From Cynocephalus volans (lineage: Eukaryota > Chordata > Mammalia > Dermoptera > Cynocephalidae): a DNA stretch of 64,000 nucleotides. Below are positions 36,401 through 49,400 of this stretch, piece by piece. The DNA lies in contig NC_084467.1 in the NCBI RefSeq assembly GCF_027409185.1, positions 82,468,501 through 82,532,500 of the forward strand, read 5' to 3'. A program made the position numbers and the translations under genes. The notes under the pieces are model-generated. The model was not told the origin of the DNA and did not search any database. It saw only the letters and a program-made list of their open reading frames with translations. Position 1 is the stretch's first letter, and each line of letters starts with the position of its first letter.

Positions 36401-39400
36401 ATCAGTAGCATTTCTATTCTCCAATAGTGAACATGCAGAAAGAGAAATCAAGAAAGCCTGCCCATTTACAATAGCCACCAAAAAAATAAAATACTTAGGA
36501 ATTGAGTTAACCAAGGATGTGAAAAACCTCTATAATGAGAACTACAAACCACTGCTGAGAGAAATCAGAGAGGATACAAGAAGATGGAAAGATATCCCAT
36601 GCTCTTGGATTGGAAGAATCAACATAGTGAAAATAATGTCCATACTACCCAAAGTGATATACCAATTCAATGCAATCCCCATCAAAATTCCAATGACATT
36701 TTTCTCAGAAATGGAAAGAACTATCCAGACATTTATATGGTATAACAAAAGACCACGCATAGCCAAAGCAATGCTGAGCAAAAAAAATAAAGCTGGAGGC
36801 ATAACACTACCTGACTTTAAATTATACTACAAAGCTATAATAACCCAAACAGTATGGTACTGGCATAAAAACAGACACACTGATCAATGGAATAGAATAG
36901 AGAATCCAGAAATCAACCCACACACCTACAGCTATCTGATCTTTGACAAAGGCACCAAGCCTATACACTGGGGAAGAGACTGCCTCTTTAGCAAATGGTG
37001 CTGGGAGAACTGGATATCAATATGCAGGAGAATCAAACTAGACCCATACCTTTCACCATACACTAAAGTCAACTCAAAATGGATTAAAGAATTAAACATA
37101 CACCCTGAAACAATAAAACTTCTTAAAAAAAACATAGGAGAGACAGTTCAGGAAATAGGACTGGATACAGACTTCATGAATACGACCCCAAAAGCACGGG
37201 CAACCAAAGGAAAAATAAACAAATGGGATTATATCAAATTAAAGAGCTTCTGCACAGCAAAAGAAACAATTAACAGAGTTAAAAGACAACCAACAGAGTG
37301 GGAGAAAATATTTGCAAAATATACATCTGACAAAGGATTAATATCCAGAATATATAAGGAACTCAAACAACTTTAGAAGAAATAAACAAGCAATCCAATT
37401 AAAAAATGGGCAAAAGAGCTAAGTAGGCATTTCTCTAAGGAAGATATACAAATGGCCAACAGACATATGAAAAAATGCTCAACATCACTTAGCATCCGGG
37501 AAATGCAAATCAAAACCACACTGAGATACCATCTAACCCCAGTTAGGATGGCTAAAATCCAAAAGACTCTGAACGATAAATGCTGGCGAGGTTGCAGAGA
37601 AAAAGGAACTCTCATACATTGTTGGTGGGACTGCAAAATGGTGCAGCCTCTATGGAAAATGGTATGGAGGTTCCTCAAACAATTGCAGATAGATCTACCA
37701 TACGACCCAGCTATCCCACTGTTGGGAATATACCCAGAGGAATGGAAATTATCAAGTCGAAGGTATACCTGTTCCCCAATGTTCATCGCAGCACTCTTTA
37801 CAATAGCTAAGAGTTGGAACCAGCCCAAATGTCCATCATTGGATGAGTGGATACGGAAAATGTGGTATATCTACACAATGGAATACTACTCAGCTATAAA
37901 AACGAATGAAATAACTGCCATTTGCAACATGGATGGACCTTGAGAGAATTATATTAAGTGAAACGAGTCAGGCACAGAAAGAGAAATACCACATGTTCTC
38001 ACTTATTGGTGGGAGCTAAAAATAAATAAAAAAATCCACACACACACACACAAAAAAAACCAGGGTGGGGGAGCGGGGAGAAGACATAACAACTACAATT
38101 CCTTGAAGTTGGTACGACAAGCAAACAGAAAGGACATTGTTGCCTGAGAGTGGGAGAGGGAGGAGTGAGTGAGGTTTCAGTAATGGGCAACAATAATCAA
38201 CCACATTGTATATCGACAAAATAAAATTAAGAAAAAAAGAAAAATAAATAAATAAATAAATAATCATTAAAAAAAAAGTTTCTGATTAACACCAAACACA
38301 TCTGTCTTGATATTAATGATTAATAAAATACCTAGTCAGTTACTTATCCTAAGACGCTTATTAAGTTTCAAATTAAATTATATCTGACTCTTTTTTTCAA
38401 ATATTTATCCTCTTTAATTAAGTGGCCCTTTGGTTCAATCTTCGCTGTACTAGATAAGATTATATAGTAACATACTGCATAACAACGTTTCGGTCAAAGC
38501 AAACTGCATTATATATGGATTATAATATCATATTTTTACTGTATCTTTTCTATGTTTAGACACACAAATACTTACCATTGTATTACAATTGCCTATGGTA
38601 TTCAGTACAGTAAGATGCTGTACAGGCTTGTAGCATAGGAGCCATAGGCTATACCATGTAGCCTAGGTGTGTAGTAGGCTATACCATCTAGATTTATGTA
38701 AGTAACTCTATGATGTTTGCACAATGACAAAATCACTGCAAAAAAATAACTGCATTTCTCAGAATGTATCCCCGTCATTAAGCTACACGACTATATATTA
38801 CTATTTAGAATGTCTTAAGACATCTTTTCTGTGTAGTTTAATATTTGTAAACTTCAACAAACCAGATGGTCAGGAAATGACCCCTTCATTTTTGTTACCA
38901 TTGGTACAAAGATAAAAATAAAGCTTTTTGAAAATAAAGTCATATGTTTTGAACTACTCATTAAGAACAGTTCTAGATAAGAACATTGTACATTTCTCAC
39001 TGCATATGCTTAAAGCTAAATTTCAATAGGTAGCTTTTTCTAAGACAAAAGTTCATGATCAATCTCTATAAATGAAAATATCAGTGTTACCTTTTGGATC
39101 ATTATGAGTCAATAGCTGTATGTCAAATTGCTTAGCAAATGCAGTCAAATCAGGTGGCATCACACAGCAGGAAGCAAGATTAACTTGGTTACTATTTGGT
39201 TTTACCTAGAAGTAAAAATAAAATGACATTTCTACCAAAAAAAAATAATACAGGAAGTAGCAAGCAATAAGCAATAAAAGGACTTAATTTTAGAACATAC
39301 AAAAAAATCATATTCTATAGTGCTTAAAGTTTATAAAATACTTTTACATGAATATCTCTATCAATTTATGCTTTTCTAACCCATGTTAATGGTAACAGAG

Positions 39401-42400
39401 AAAGGAAAAATAGCTCTAGGAGGAGGAAAAAGCCAATATAATACTACAGTATTAAAAGTCTCCAATCTAATACATCTACCTCAGAAACAAACATGATTCT
39501 AAGTGTGATGGTTTCAGCCACAGTATGAATATCTTCAAGGTAGGAGATCAAATACAAGTATATTAAATGTTAAAATATAAAATATGGTTATTAATCAGAC
39601 ACATTTTGAAAGAGAAGAACAGATAATGTCCACCAACTGCACTGGTTTATTTCTATGCACATTCTGTATCCAAGTCTTTCCAGAAGTTTCTTGGCCACAA
39701 TCTGGCTATCGACAAGTCAAAGGAAGAAGGGGCAACATAAGAAACTCTGAAAGCTCTGAAACAGAGAAGGCTGAGGATGAAGTAAAAGGCATAAAGAAAA
39801 ACACAGAGAGTAAATGTAAAATACAAATAAGTAAATTCCCTAATAATTTTGTAGGGCATTAGACCACAGTGGGGGGATTAATTTATGACACCCGCTCCAT
39901 ATCAAGTTGTATGAACTAAGAGTCTTATACATCTTTAAATTACAAAGTATATATAATATTCTTTACTTAGGAAATTAAGAGCCATGCTCTTAATAGTACC
40001 TAAAGAAAAATATGATATTTTCCTCAGATATGTAAAACTGAAGAAAACAGCCTTAATTCATTTGGCTATGAATGCTCCAACACATATTTTTTAGTGTTTT
40101 TGTTAAATGGGATTAATATTCTGTTCAATTAGGCATACATTTAAAAAAAACCAACCAACCAAACAAAAAAACACCAAGAAAAACAAAAACCCTAATGCTT
40201 TAGATAAAGTCTGCCTCAAAACTCCTATATTTGGAATAGTCACCCCACAGTGAGTGCTGACTACACGCATGATGTGCAACAGTATGCAGCAAAGACTGAA
40301 AAAGGCAGGTTCCTCCCCGGAGAGCTCAGGATCTAGCCATCCTTTACCTGTGCCCACTGATACAGCTGTTCCAACTGTGTTTTGTCTAGATCAGAGGTAC
40401 CTATAGCAACAATCTTTTTGCTCTGAACTAAGTTTTCTAACTCTTCCCAGTAAGGCTGTAAATGCTCCAAGGAAAGATTAACTCCGTCTTCAACAGGAGG
40501 TGAAGCAATGATCACAGAATCCAGCTGTGCAACTCCAAGGACTGAACAGGCTAATGGAAACGAAAACAAAAAGCGGATAAATGTTTGTTACATAATAAAA
40601 ACAAGTATTTCTAACGTCCTCAAAGTATCCCACTGAGTTCTGTCTATATCGTTCACTAGTTTTCTTTTTTTTGGTCTGTTTCGTTACCGGCACTCAGCCA
40701 GTGAGTGCACCGGCCATTCCCATATAGGATCTGAACCCGCGGCGGGAGCATCGCTGTGCTCCCAGCGCCGCACTCTCCCGAGTGCGCCACGGGCTCGGCC
40801 CCACTAGTTTTCTATATAACAGATTATTTTATAATTTACCTTTCATTAAGAACACTTCCACCTCTTAAAAATGTACAAGTACCCATTCACTACTTTCTCT
40901 GTGTGACAGACATGTGGGTTTCTCTGACCTGCCTTCTTCCAAGGGAGCTCACAGCTATACTACTGGCTCCTCTTTCTGGGGAACAGGCTTCCTTCTTGTT
41001 TCCTAGGCACTAGGATTTTTTGGTAGCTTCCTTATTTCCAAAAACCTGTTTTTCTCTGGTTCTACTTGTTTACTAGTATCTCATATGTATGATCACAAGA
41101 ATTCTGACCTAATATTCTGTAACTGGTAGTCACAGCAAAGAATAAACTTGAAACTCTGAAAAACTGAACTTATGGTATTAATCTATATTTGTAGAGGTAG
41201 ATAATTTCTTAATTTCTATAAAAATAATTAAAGATTATATTAACATTAAAAATACTTAATTTTAAATGACCATTCTACAGTTTTATTAAAGAGCATATTA
41301 TTTAAGTTTAAGGTAAATACTAGAAGAATGCTTTAAAAGAAAAAGTACTGAATAACTGATATCACAATAAACCTAGTGCTGAAAACAGATATACTGTGTT
41401 TTTCTGTTATTGTTTTTGATATTTCATCTACAGTACTACAAGGGCTAAGAGTATGATCCAGGAAAACTTCTATGCCCCAAAATATAGCTAACATTTAATC
41501 ATGTTACATCTTTTACATTCCTCTTTTATATCAAAATCTGACTCTAGGGCTGGCCAGTTAGCTACATAAGTTACAGCACCACAGCCCTATAACACCAAGG
41601 TCACAGGTTCAGTTCTCTGTTCTGGCCAGCCACTAAACAGAAAACAAAAATATGACTCAACTTTAAAAGGTAAAATTGGAATCAGCTCATTTTCTTTTTT
41701 ACCTGGACCAGAACACAAGTTATAACTAATTCACCCACACTAATTTAAAGTCCACTATTAAGAGAAAAAGTTAAAATTTTGCTTACCCATGTCAACTGCA
41801 TTTTTAGTTGATGATGACGAGTTTGATCCTACAATGAACAGTTTTGCTGGATAACAAAGAAAACAATACTGATTACTACATCTGGATACACATTTTACTA
41901 CATAATATTAACACTGCTACAATACTAAGATGACAGATTATCCTAAATAAATTATTTTTCCTTCCCTAGTCACGTAATTTTATAGATATGAGGAGTCTTC
42001 AAAAACTTCATGGAAAGATTTGTATTATCTTTTAATTCCATTTTTTCACAAACTTTTTGAAGTATCCTTGTAGTTTTTATTTTAAAACACAGAAGTGTAT
42101 TTCCATTGTAATTTTCAAGTCATATGCTAGTTGCCAACAAATATTTGTTTGTCAAAACAAAACAGCATTTTTTCCCACTTATTAGAAGGCAGATCAGAGA
42201 AATATAGAAGCTTAAATTACTTGAAATCTATATTTTTATGAATTAAAGATTAACAGAATATGTTATATACTTTCTCCAATAAACTAAAACCTACAGGAAA
42301 AGACTAAATTAAAAGTGATGTAAATGAGAATGGAAAAAAAAAAATCTACAATCCCACCTTCCCAATACGATCATTTTCATTTTTAGACATTACCTTCCAG

Positions 42401-45400
42401 TTTTTGGTCACATTAAGCAGGATATAAGTTTTTTTCCTACTTCTGTTTGGGTTACCTTTATGTGATAAATATTTTTTATATATTTCTATGTAGTATTTAG
42501 TTATCTCAAATTTTATTATAAGAGTAATGTGCTTATTCTAGAAATGAGGAAAACCTTTAACAGTAGAAAGACCGAAAAGAATTGCCAACAGTCTCATAAC
42601 CCAAAGCAATTACTATGTAGATTTTTGTGTACTGTGTTTTTAGTGTATAATTTTACATACTAATTTTTAATGGTTGAACATTATTCTGTAATTTTGATAA
42701 GGTATAATTTACTAAATGAGTTATTGCTTACTGAACATTTTTAGTAAATATCACAGTAATATTTCCAGTTTTCTGTTATCACATGTAACGCTAAAACAAA
42801 CATCTTGGAAACCTTTTTTGTTCAACTTTATACTGAATCTTTTCCCAAGGATGAATTGTTAGAAATGTGATTATGAGTCAAAGGATATTTTATTTATGTA
42901 CAACTACTTTATAGAAGATATGTACCATTTTACCAGACCACCAAGTTAAGAGCTGCTCTCCTAACAATATAGAAGGCCATTGTTTAAAAAAAAAAAAAGC
43001 TTTGTTTTAATTTAGTAGGTGCAATATATACTTGCCCAGGAGCACACTAATTGGCATTTTCTAGTTATCAGGGAAGTTGAGTATTTTTCTGTATTTATAA
43101 GATTGAGGCTTTGGCTTGATTTCAACTCAATTTTATACGTACATATTTACTTTATGTAAACTCACAGTTCAAAAATCTAAATTTACTCAATAGACAAACA
43201 AGCATAGTAATAGGAGAGCAAGAAAAAAAAATCAGAAAGGGGAATGGAGAGAAAAAGGGCTAATGAAATATCCCATGTAAAGTGCCTGACATTGAACAGA
43301 TGCAACAAACTTTCTTGTACATATTTGTAATATTTATCCCTTCCTTTCTACTGCTAGATAATCTTCCCAAAACATTGCTTTCCTTATGTTATTCCCCTTT
43401 GGAAAGCCATCACAGCTCCACCAGATGGGAGTCAATATTCACCACTTTGGTCCAACTTCAGCTCCCATAATTACACTCTATGAAAACATTCCCCACCACT
43501 ATTCCTCTGTCATAAATCTGTACCATATGAAATAGCCTCCTCTCGCTGAAAGATGAGGCATTTTTAGATAAACAGAAAACAGAAGACTTCGTATGGGGAG
43601 AATTTTGATACCTACCAAAAATCTCAAGCTCTACAGGAACTGAGGAAAAACTTGTAAGAGATCCAAGATGGATCTACATCATGCTGAATTACAATTAACC
43701 ACAAAGAGATTGTTGCTTTTACTTCCTTTCCAACACAAACAGCAATGTGAAGTTAAGAGAAAGAAATGTGTTTTGGAGGCTGGCATACTTGGATGGATTC
43801 CTGGTTCAACCGCTTACTGGCTGTATTACAACTTTCAAGTTATTTAATGTCACTAGTGCATTGGGGGATAACACACCTATCCTGCAGGATTGTTTTGAGA
43901 ATTATTATGAGGAAATATGACCATAAAGTGCCAAGTACAGTGCCTAGCACAAAGCAAGACTCAATAAATTGTAGTTATTATTAAAGTCAAAAGACAATGC
44001 CCTATCTCATCTTACATGTTCATCTCAATAATAGTGATAATTAGCAACAACCATAACAATACAACATGGTAACAAATAATAGTAACCTAGCACTTACTTT
44101 GTGGCAAACACTGTGCTAAGTGCTTCTTTTGTTATTTCATCCAACTTACAAAGAAAGCCTGTGTAACAGGTTCACCTCCATTTTATAGATGAGGAAACTG
44201 AGGCTCAGAGAGGTTAAATACTTTGTTAGCCAAAGGTTATACTAGCCAGTAATCTGCACACCTAGGAATTTAGTCAAGCTCAAGCCTTTAATGACTGCTA
44301 TGCTGACTGTGAGCTGAGGTTAAGAGCAGAGCTTCTTTTCATTTTTGTATTCCTCGAGCCTAGTACAGTTTCTGGAATGTAGCAGTCACTCACTACATTT
44401 GTTGAAAGGGTGTGACATACATTTTCTTTCTCTCCACATAACTTGTTGCCTAGACTTCTTTCTACACTCCTGGGTGACCTCAGTCATTACTTACCAGCAT
44501 CCTACCAGGGAGGGCTTATGCTTGCTTTGGGTATTCACTGCTCCTAAGCCTTACCTTCATCCCTTCCATTTCCTCTACCTTAAGCTTTCTACTGCTCTGA
44601 AGTCTAACACACAAATTACATGACATGACATCATGAAGAACAGCAAGTTGATGCTCTACTCTGATTCCACTGAAGTAGCCAGCACTGACCTTCTATAACT
44701 CCCTCTTAGAGATAACACTAAAATTATGTTAAAAAAGAATCCTTATATTTCCTACACTTAGTGACTGAGTCACTCATTACCAGAAGCAAAGAAAAGTTTA
44801 TTCCCATGCCTGACAAAGCCTTACTATCACTTCCACTGTGTAACAAAACAAATTATAAAGGCTGGATTTTACCAGAAACTTTCATTTCTTCTCTTTCATC
44901 AGGATTTATCTTTTCTACTGCATGAGATACAGTGCATTCCAAGACATCTGGAAACTCCTGTAATAAACACACAGTATTTACAATAAATATAAAATTAATG
45001 TTTCTGATTAATTAGAAAATGTCTATTATCCCTTAGAAGCAGAAAACCCTTAAGACAGGATTCTTAACCTAAGGTCTAGAAGGTGCAACAGTTATAAAGC
45101 CCTAAAAGCTAAGTGTATGTGTGTCTATTTTCTGGGAAAAAGTACCTCTTTTTGATGAAGTATTCAGAGAGATACATGATCAAAAAATTAAAAATTAAAA
45201 AATAAACAAGAAAGGGGAGGGGTATATAAGGAGTTAGAACCACTAGCAGAGTAGATAATTTACTTTTAAAAGAAGCCAATGAAAAATAATAATTATTATC
45301 CATTGTGGATAATGACATGTTAAAAAATTTCTATATTAATCATAAACTTTTTTTTTTCTACTTTTAATTTTTTTTTGAATTTTAACGTCATCAAACTCTC

Positions 45401-46417
45401 CCACCTGCAAGGGGATTTAGTTTTTTTCTCTGATAGAAATTAACTTCCTGCTTATTTCACTTTCCTTTTAACTTGCATGATTTCTGCATTCACATTTCAC
45501 TTACCCTGACCAAATCTGGGCTGATTTGGGAACTCCACTCATTCAAGGTTTTTTGGATGCAATCTCGAAGCTGCAAAAGGAATGCAATTTGAAACTGTCA
45601 ATCAAGCTCTAATTGCTTTTGTGTACTTCTACAATAAGAATGTAATAGTTTGATAAGCTAAGCAGGAAAAAAGATAAGAAAAGATCAATAAGAAATACCA
45701 CACAAACCCAAATTTTATTTCTACAGAATTTTTGTTTCCTTTGATGTAAATTCAGACCTGTCTTTATCCTACTCTTATTTCTCAAACTTTCTTGACTTAA
45801 AGCAACAGTCTAATTATTTAAAGTGTTTCTGTACCAATGAAAATTTAATTAAACTTTTGAGACATAAAAGCATTCTTGGAGAAACAAAAAACTTTTTCAA
45901 GAATAAAGTTTATAAATGGAGAAACTTGGATTTAAGCCCAGGCCGCCTGACAAGAATTTGCATTAACCACTATGCTACATTCCTCAAAGACAAATGATAG
46001 AGAGTAATTGTGGCCAGAAGAATTCCTACATCAGATTCACCTGTAGTGTTTATTAAAAATTCAGACTCCTGATAGACCTGCTGAATCACTCTCCAAGAGC
46101 AGCCAGAACTTTCATTTCAACAAGCATCCCAAGTGATCACTATGTACTCTAAAGTCTGAGAACTACCAGGACAGACATATCTTGCAGAAGTCAACTTGGA
46201 CGATGAGAGTCCATAAGTCATTTCCTAACACAAGTACATCTCCAACTTGTCTTCAATGTTTTCTTAAATAAAAGAAAAAAAATATTTTTACTCCAACATT
46301 ATGGTATGTAGTAAGTTCACTAAAGTGTTTGTTTATCTTTATATCTGTTATGTCAATGTATTTCAAACTTGACAGTGGTCCAGGGTAAGACATACATTCA
46401 CATAGTGAGCAACGGTT

Positions 46418-46486
<69 letters not shown>

Positions 46487-49400
46487 AAACAAAAAACTCA
46501 CAAAATGATATTTATGCTCACTACCTGCCATGCACTATGATGGCTGCTACTCTATCATTAATAAAAATACTGCTCCATGACTCACTAAACTGATTTATGA
46601 CCACTTATGGGCCAATACCAGCAGTTTGAAATCACTGCTTTATAGATAACCAAGGGCACAGTGCTTTGCATTCTCTGGGCAATCAATGAAAAAAGGAAAT
46701 TTGTAACTAGAAGCAAGCCTCTGAATTAAAGCAGTTTCCTAATAGCAACAACAGAGACTAAACTTTTGAACTCATTATCCAAACTATGATTACTTAGGAT
46801 AAAAACTGATACAAGCACTTTACGGCTTATACCTTACAAAGGACAACTGGTTTATCAATTTAAGAGCACAGAGCCACTTATGTTAAGATTTGTATTCCAC
46901 AACAATAATTTATGTGCTACACATAATAACCTACTGGAATTCAAGTTATAAGGTCTGTATCTTTATGCAAAGTATATTTATGATTAAGCTTTAGTTAATA
47001 GATGAAAATTAGTTGATAATCATTCCAGATAGAATTATAAATCAATATTCTTTCAAAAATTAGTAAAAGTTGAGGCAGCAGGACCAACTAGAGATTAATA
47101 ATTCTACCAGAAGTGTTTGGCTCAAATCATGGCAGAATTCTAAGAAATTTTTCTCTGGAAGGATGACTTATTTGCATACTTAAGGCTCTCCGGATGAATT
47201 TCTCAATTCAGAAAGAGAAGTATATTTTCAGAGTATTCACCCCCTTCTTGAAATCATTTCTTTGATTAATGTTGGATTCTGCAAAATGTCTGGACAAATC
47301 ATAGAACAGATGTTACAATTACATGGGAAATGCAGTGACTATCACAAGCCTATGATTTTTAATCTTGTAAATTACACGTTATCTGGATCGACCGATTAAC
47401 GTTGTTCTTTTTTGTTCTCTGCTCCCTTCATTCTTATCATACACACATCACTGAAGGTAAGTTTCACTGCAATTTAGTGTATCATTAGCTCTGAAATTGT
47501 ATGAGTTTAAAAAATACCACTGGTCAAACACCTTACAACAAAGAACTGGGCAAATCAGTCCAGTCCTATAATGATCCACTTCAAAAACAATATTTGATTT
47601 CATTAAATTCCAGTGAATAAAAAAATCTGAACAGAGGTCACAGAATCAAAAAATGTGAGAACCAGAGGAGACCTTCTCAAGTTTTGCTCAAATGTTTTCT
47701 AGTTTCTTTAATTTTGTCCTACTCTTATGAAGCACCGTAGATAAAACACTACAAACCAGAATTAATTTTTGAACAATGTTTTTTGAACCATGGGGTGTGA
47801 CTCATTGTTGCATTGAGAAATGAAATTTTTAAAAATTAAAATAGGATAGAAAAAAAACCAAAATACACAGTATATAATAAAGTTTAATATCTCTTTGTGT
47901 AACCTTTGTTTCAAACATATTGATATATATGTAACTATGATATATATCTATACATGGTGTGTATATGTGTATCTATACATGAGATACATCTGTAAATGTA
48001 ACTATGATATATATAAAACTATGAGCTGACTGCAAAGTAAAATGCTCTTCTTACTGTGTTTGCAATAAAAAACTCCGAAAGCCACTACTTTGGAGTGTGT
48101 TGTAGCAAGATGAGAGGTAAAATTTCACCCAATAATATCAATATATGCAAAATGCTGTACTGAACCATCACCATCAGTATTGGTCTATGTACCAAATACA
48201 GAAATACTTATCTTTAGGGAAAACAGTCAAAGTTGGTGGTTTAAACAGAACAAAGCATATGAACTGAGCTGGAACTTGAAGGCAGAATATGGTACAGATT
48301 CCCATTCCTATTAAAGTTACAACCAAAGCTTCTCATCTCTTGATGGACACTGACTCCTAATAGAAGGCCTGGGCACAGGTCCAGCACATACTCCGAGGCA
48401 GGCCATGTGCTCACCTCATGTAAAAGAGCAGAAACGGTACAGGAACACAGCTGATAACATAGTATGACATAGTTCAGGAAATTTTTTTTCTTTTAATCAA
48501 GATTTGTTTTATCTTTCTGATGGACCCAAATGATAGGGAGATAGATGCTTGTATGGTCAGCGTTTTCATACATTATCTCTTAATTCTCATCAAAACCTGA
48601 TAAGAAAGGTATTATTACCCAACTTTAAAGCTATGTAAACAGACTCAGAAAGGGTATGTAACTTTCCCAAAGTCACATAGTTCCTAAATTTAAAGGTTTG
48701 TTTTACTTTATTACTCTTTAAATACTAAAATTGTACCATACTACCAATATATCTCAGCAATTAACTTTTAACTAGGTGACTATCCATTCACGAATGGCCA
48801 GCAACAAATAAGTATAATTCCAGATTAATCCCTGCCACCTCCAACTAGTGATTATTTAGGCAAATAAAATGAGACATTAATTTCCAGCAAGAAAGATACA
48901 CACCGAATTCCAAAGCTAAATTTGAGTATTTAGTCATTTGCCTCACAGCGAGAGACTAATGTCAACATTCTAAAATTTAAGCGTATTGGAAATACTATTT
49001 CACGTGAATCCACCAAAGGCTAGTCTCTGAAATATTCTTTTAACTGGACAGGGCGGAGGAGGGGAGCAAGAGACCGGGAGAGGGACGGAGCTAAGCCCTG
49101 ATCCTCTCCGACGCCCCTGCCAGGGAGAGGAACCATATACGTTTGAGAACTTTGATATCAGCCTGGAGCACTAGCAGAGGCGTCACTCGGTGTACAGCCA
49201 CACCTGCTAAGTTTTTAAGATGCGCTGCCTCCAGCAGTAGGTTTGGATTCGAGGTATTGCCCATACCGGCCCCAGCCTCCTCCAGCGGGCGGAGCCCAGG
49301 TGCGCGCCTCCCCGGGCGCCCCGGGCGCGCCGAGCGCGGCCGCCCTCGCCCGCGGGCGCGCCCTCTCTCTCGGAGCCGCCCGACCCGGCCCGCGGCCTGC

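Larger units (their letters stand above)
32574..38277 (+). mobile_element. near-intact LINE-1 in GCLM intron 6, antisense to the gene
   Basis: A 5.7 kb insertion between perfect 12 bp direct repeats GTTTCTGATTAA (32562-32573 and 38278-38289). Order: 5' region of about 450 bp with a GC-rich block (32765-32935), ORF1 (33022-34002), a 190 bp spacer, ORF2 (34193-37943), a short 3' UTR and a tail of AAAT units plus A run. Only one ORF1 lesion and three ORF2 lesions are visible, so the copy is recent. Intron 6 is spliced from the other strand, so the L1 does not alter the GCLM coding exons. Confidence 0.96.
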
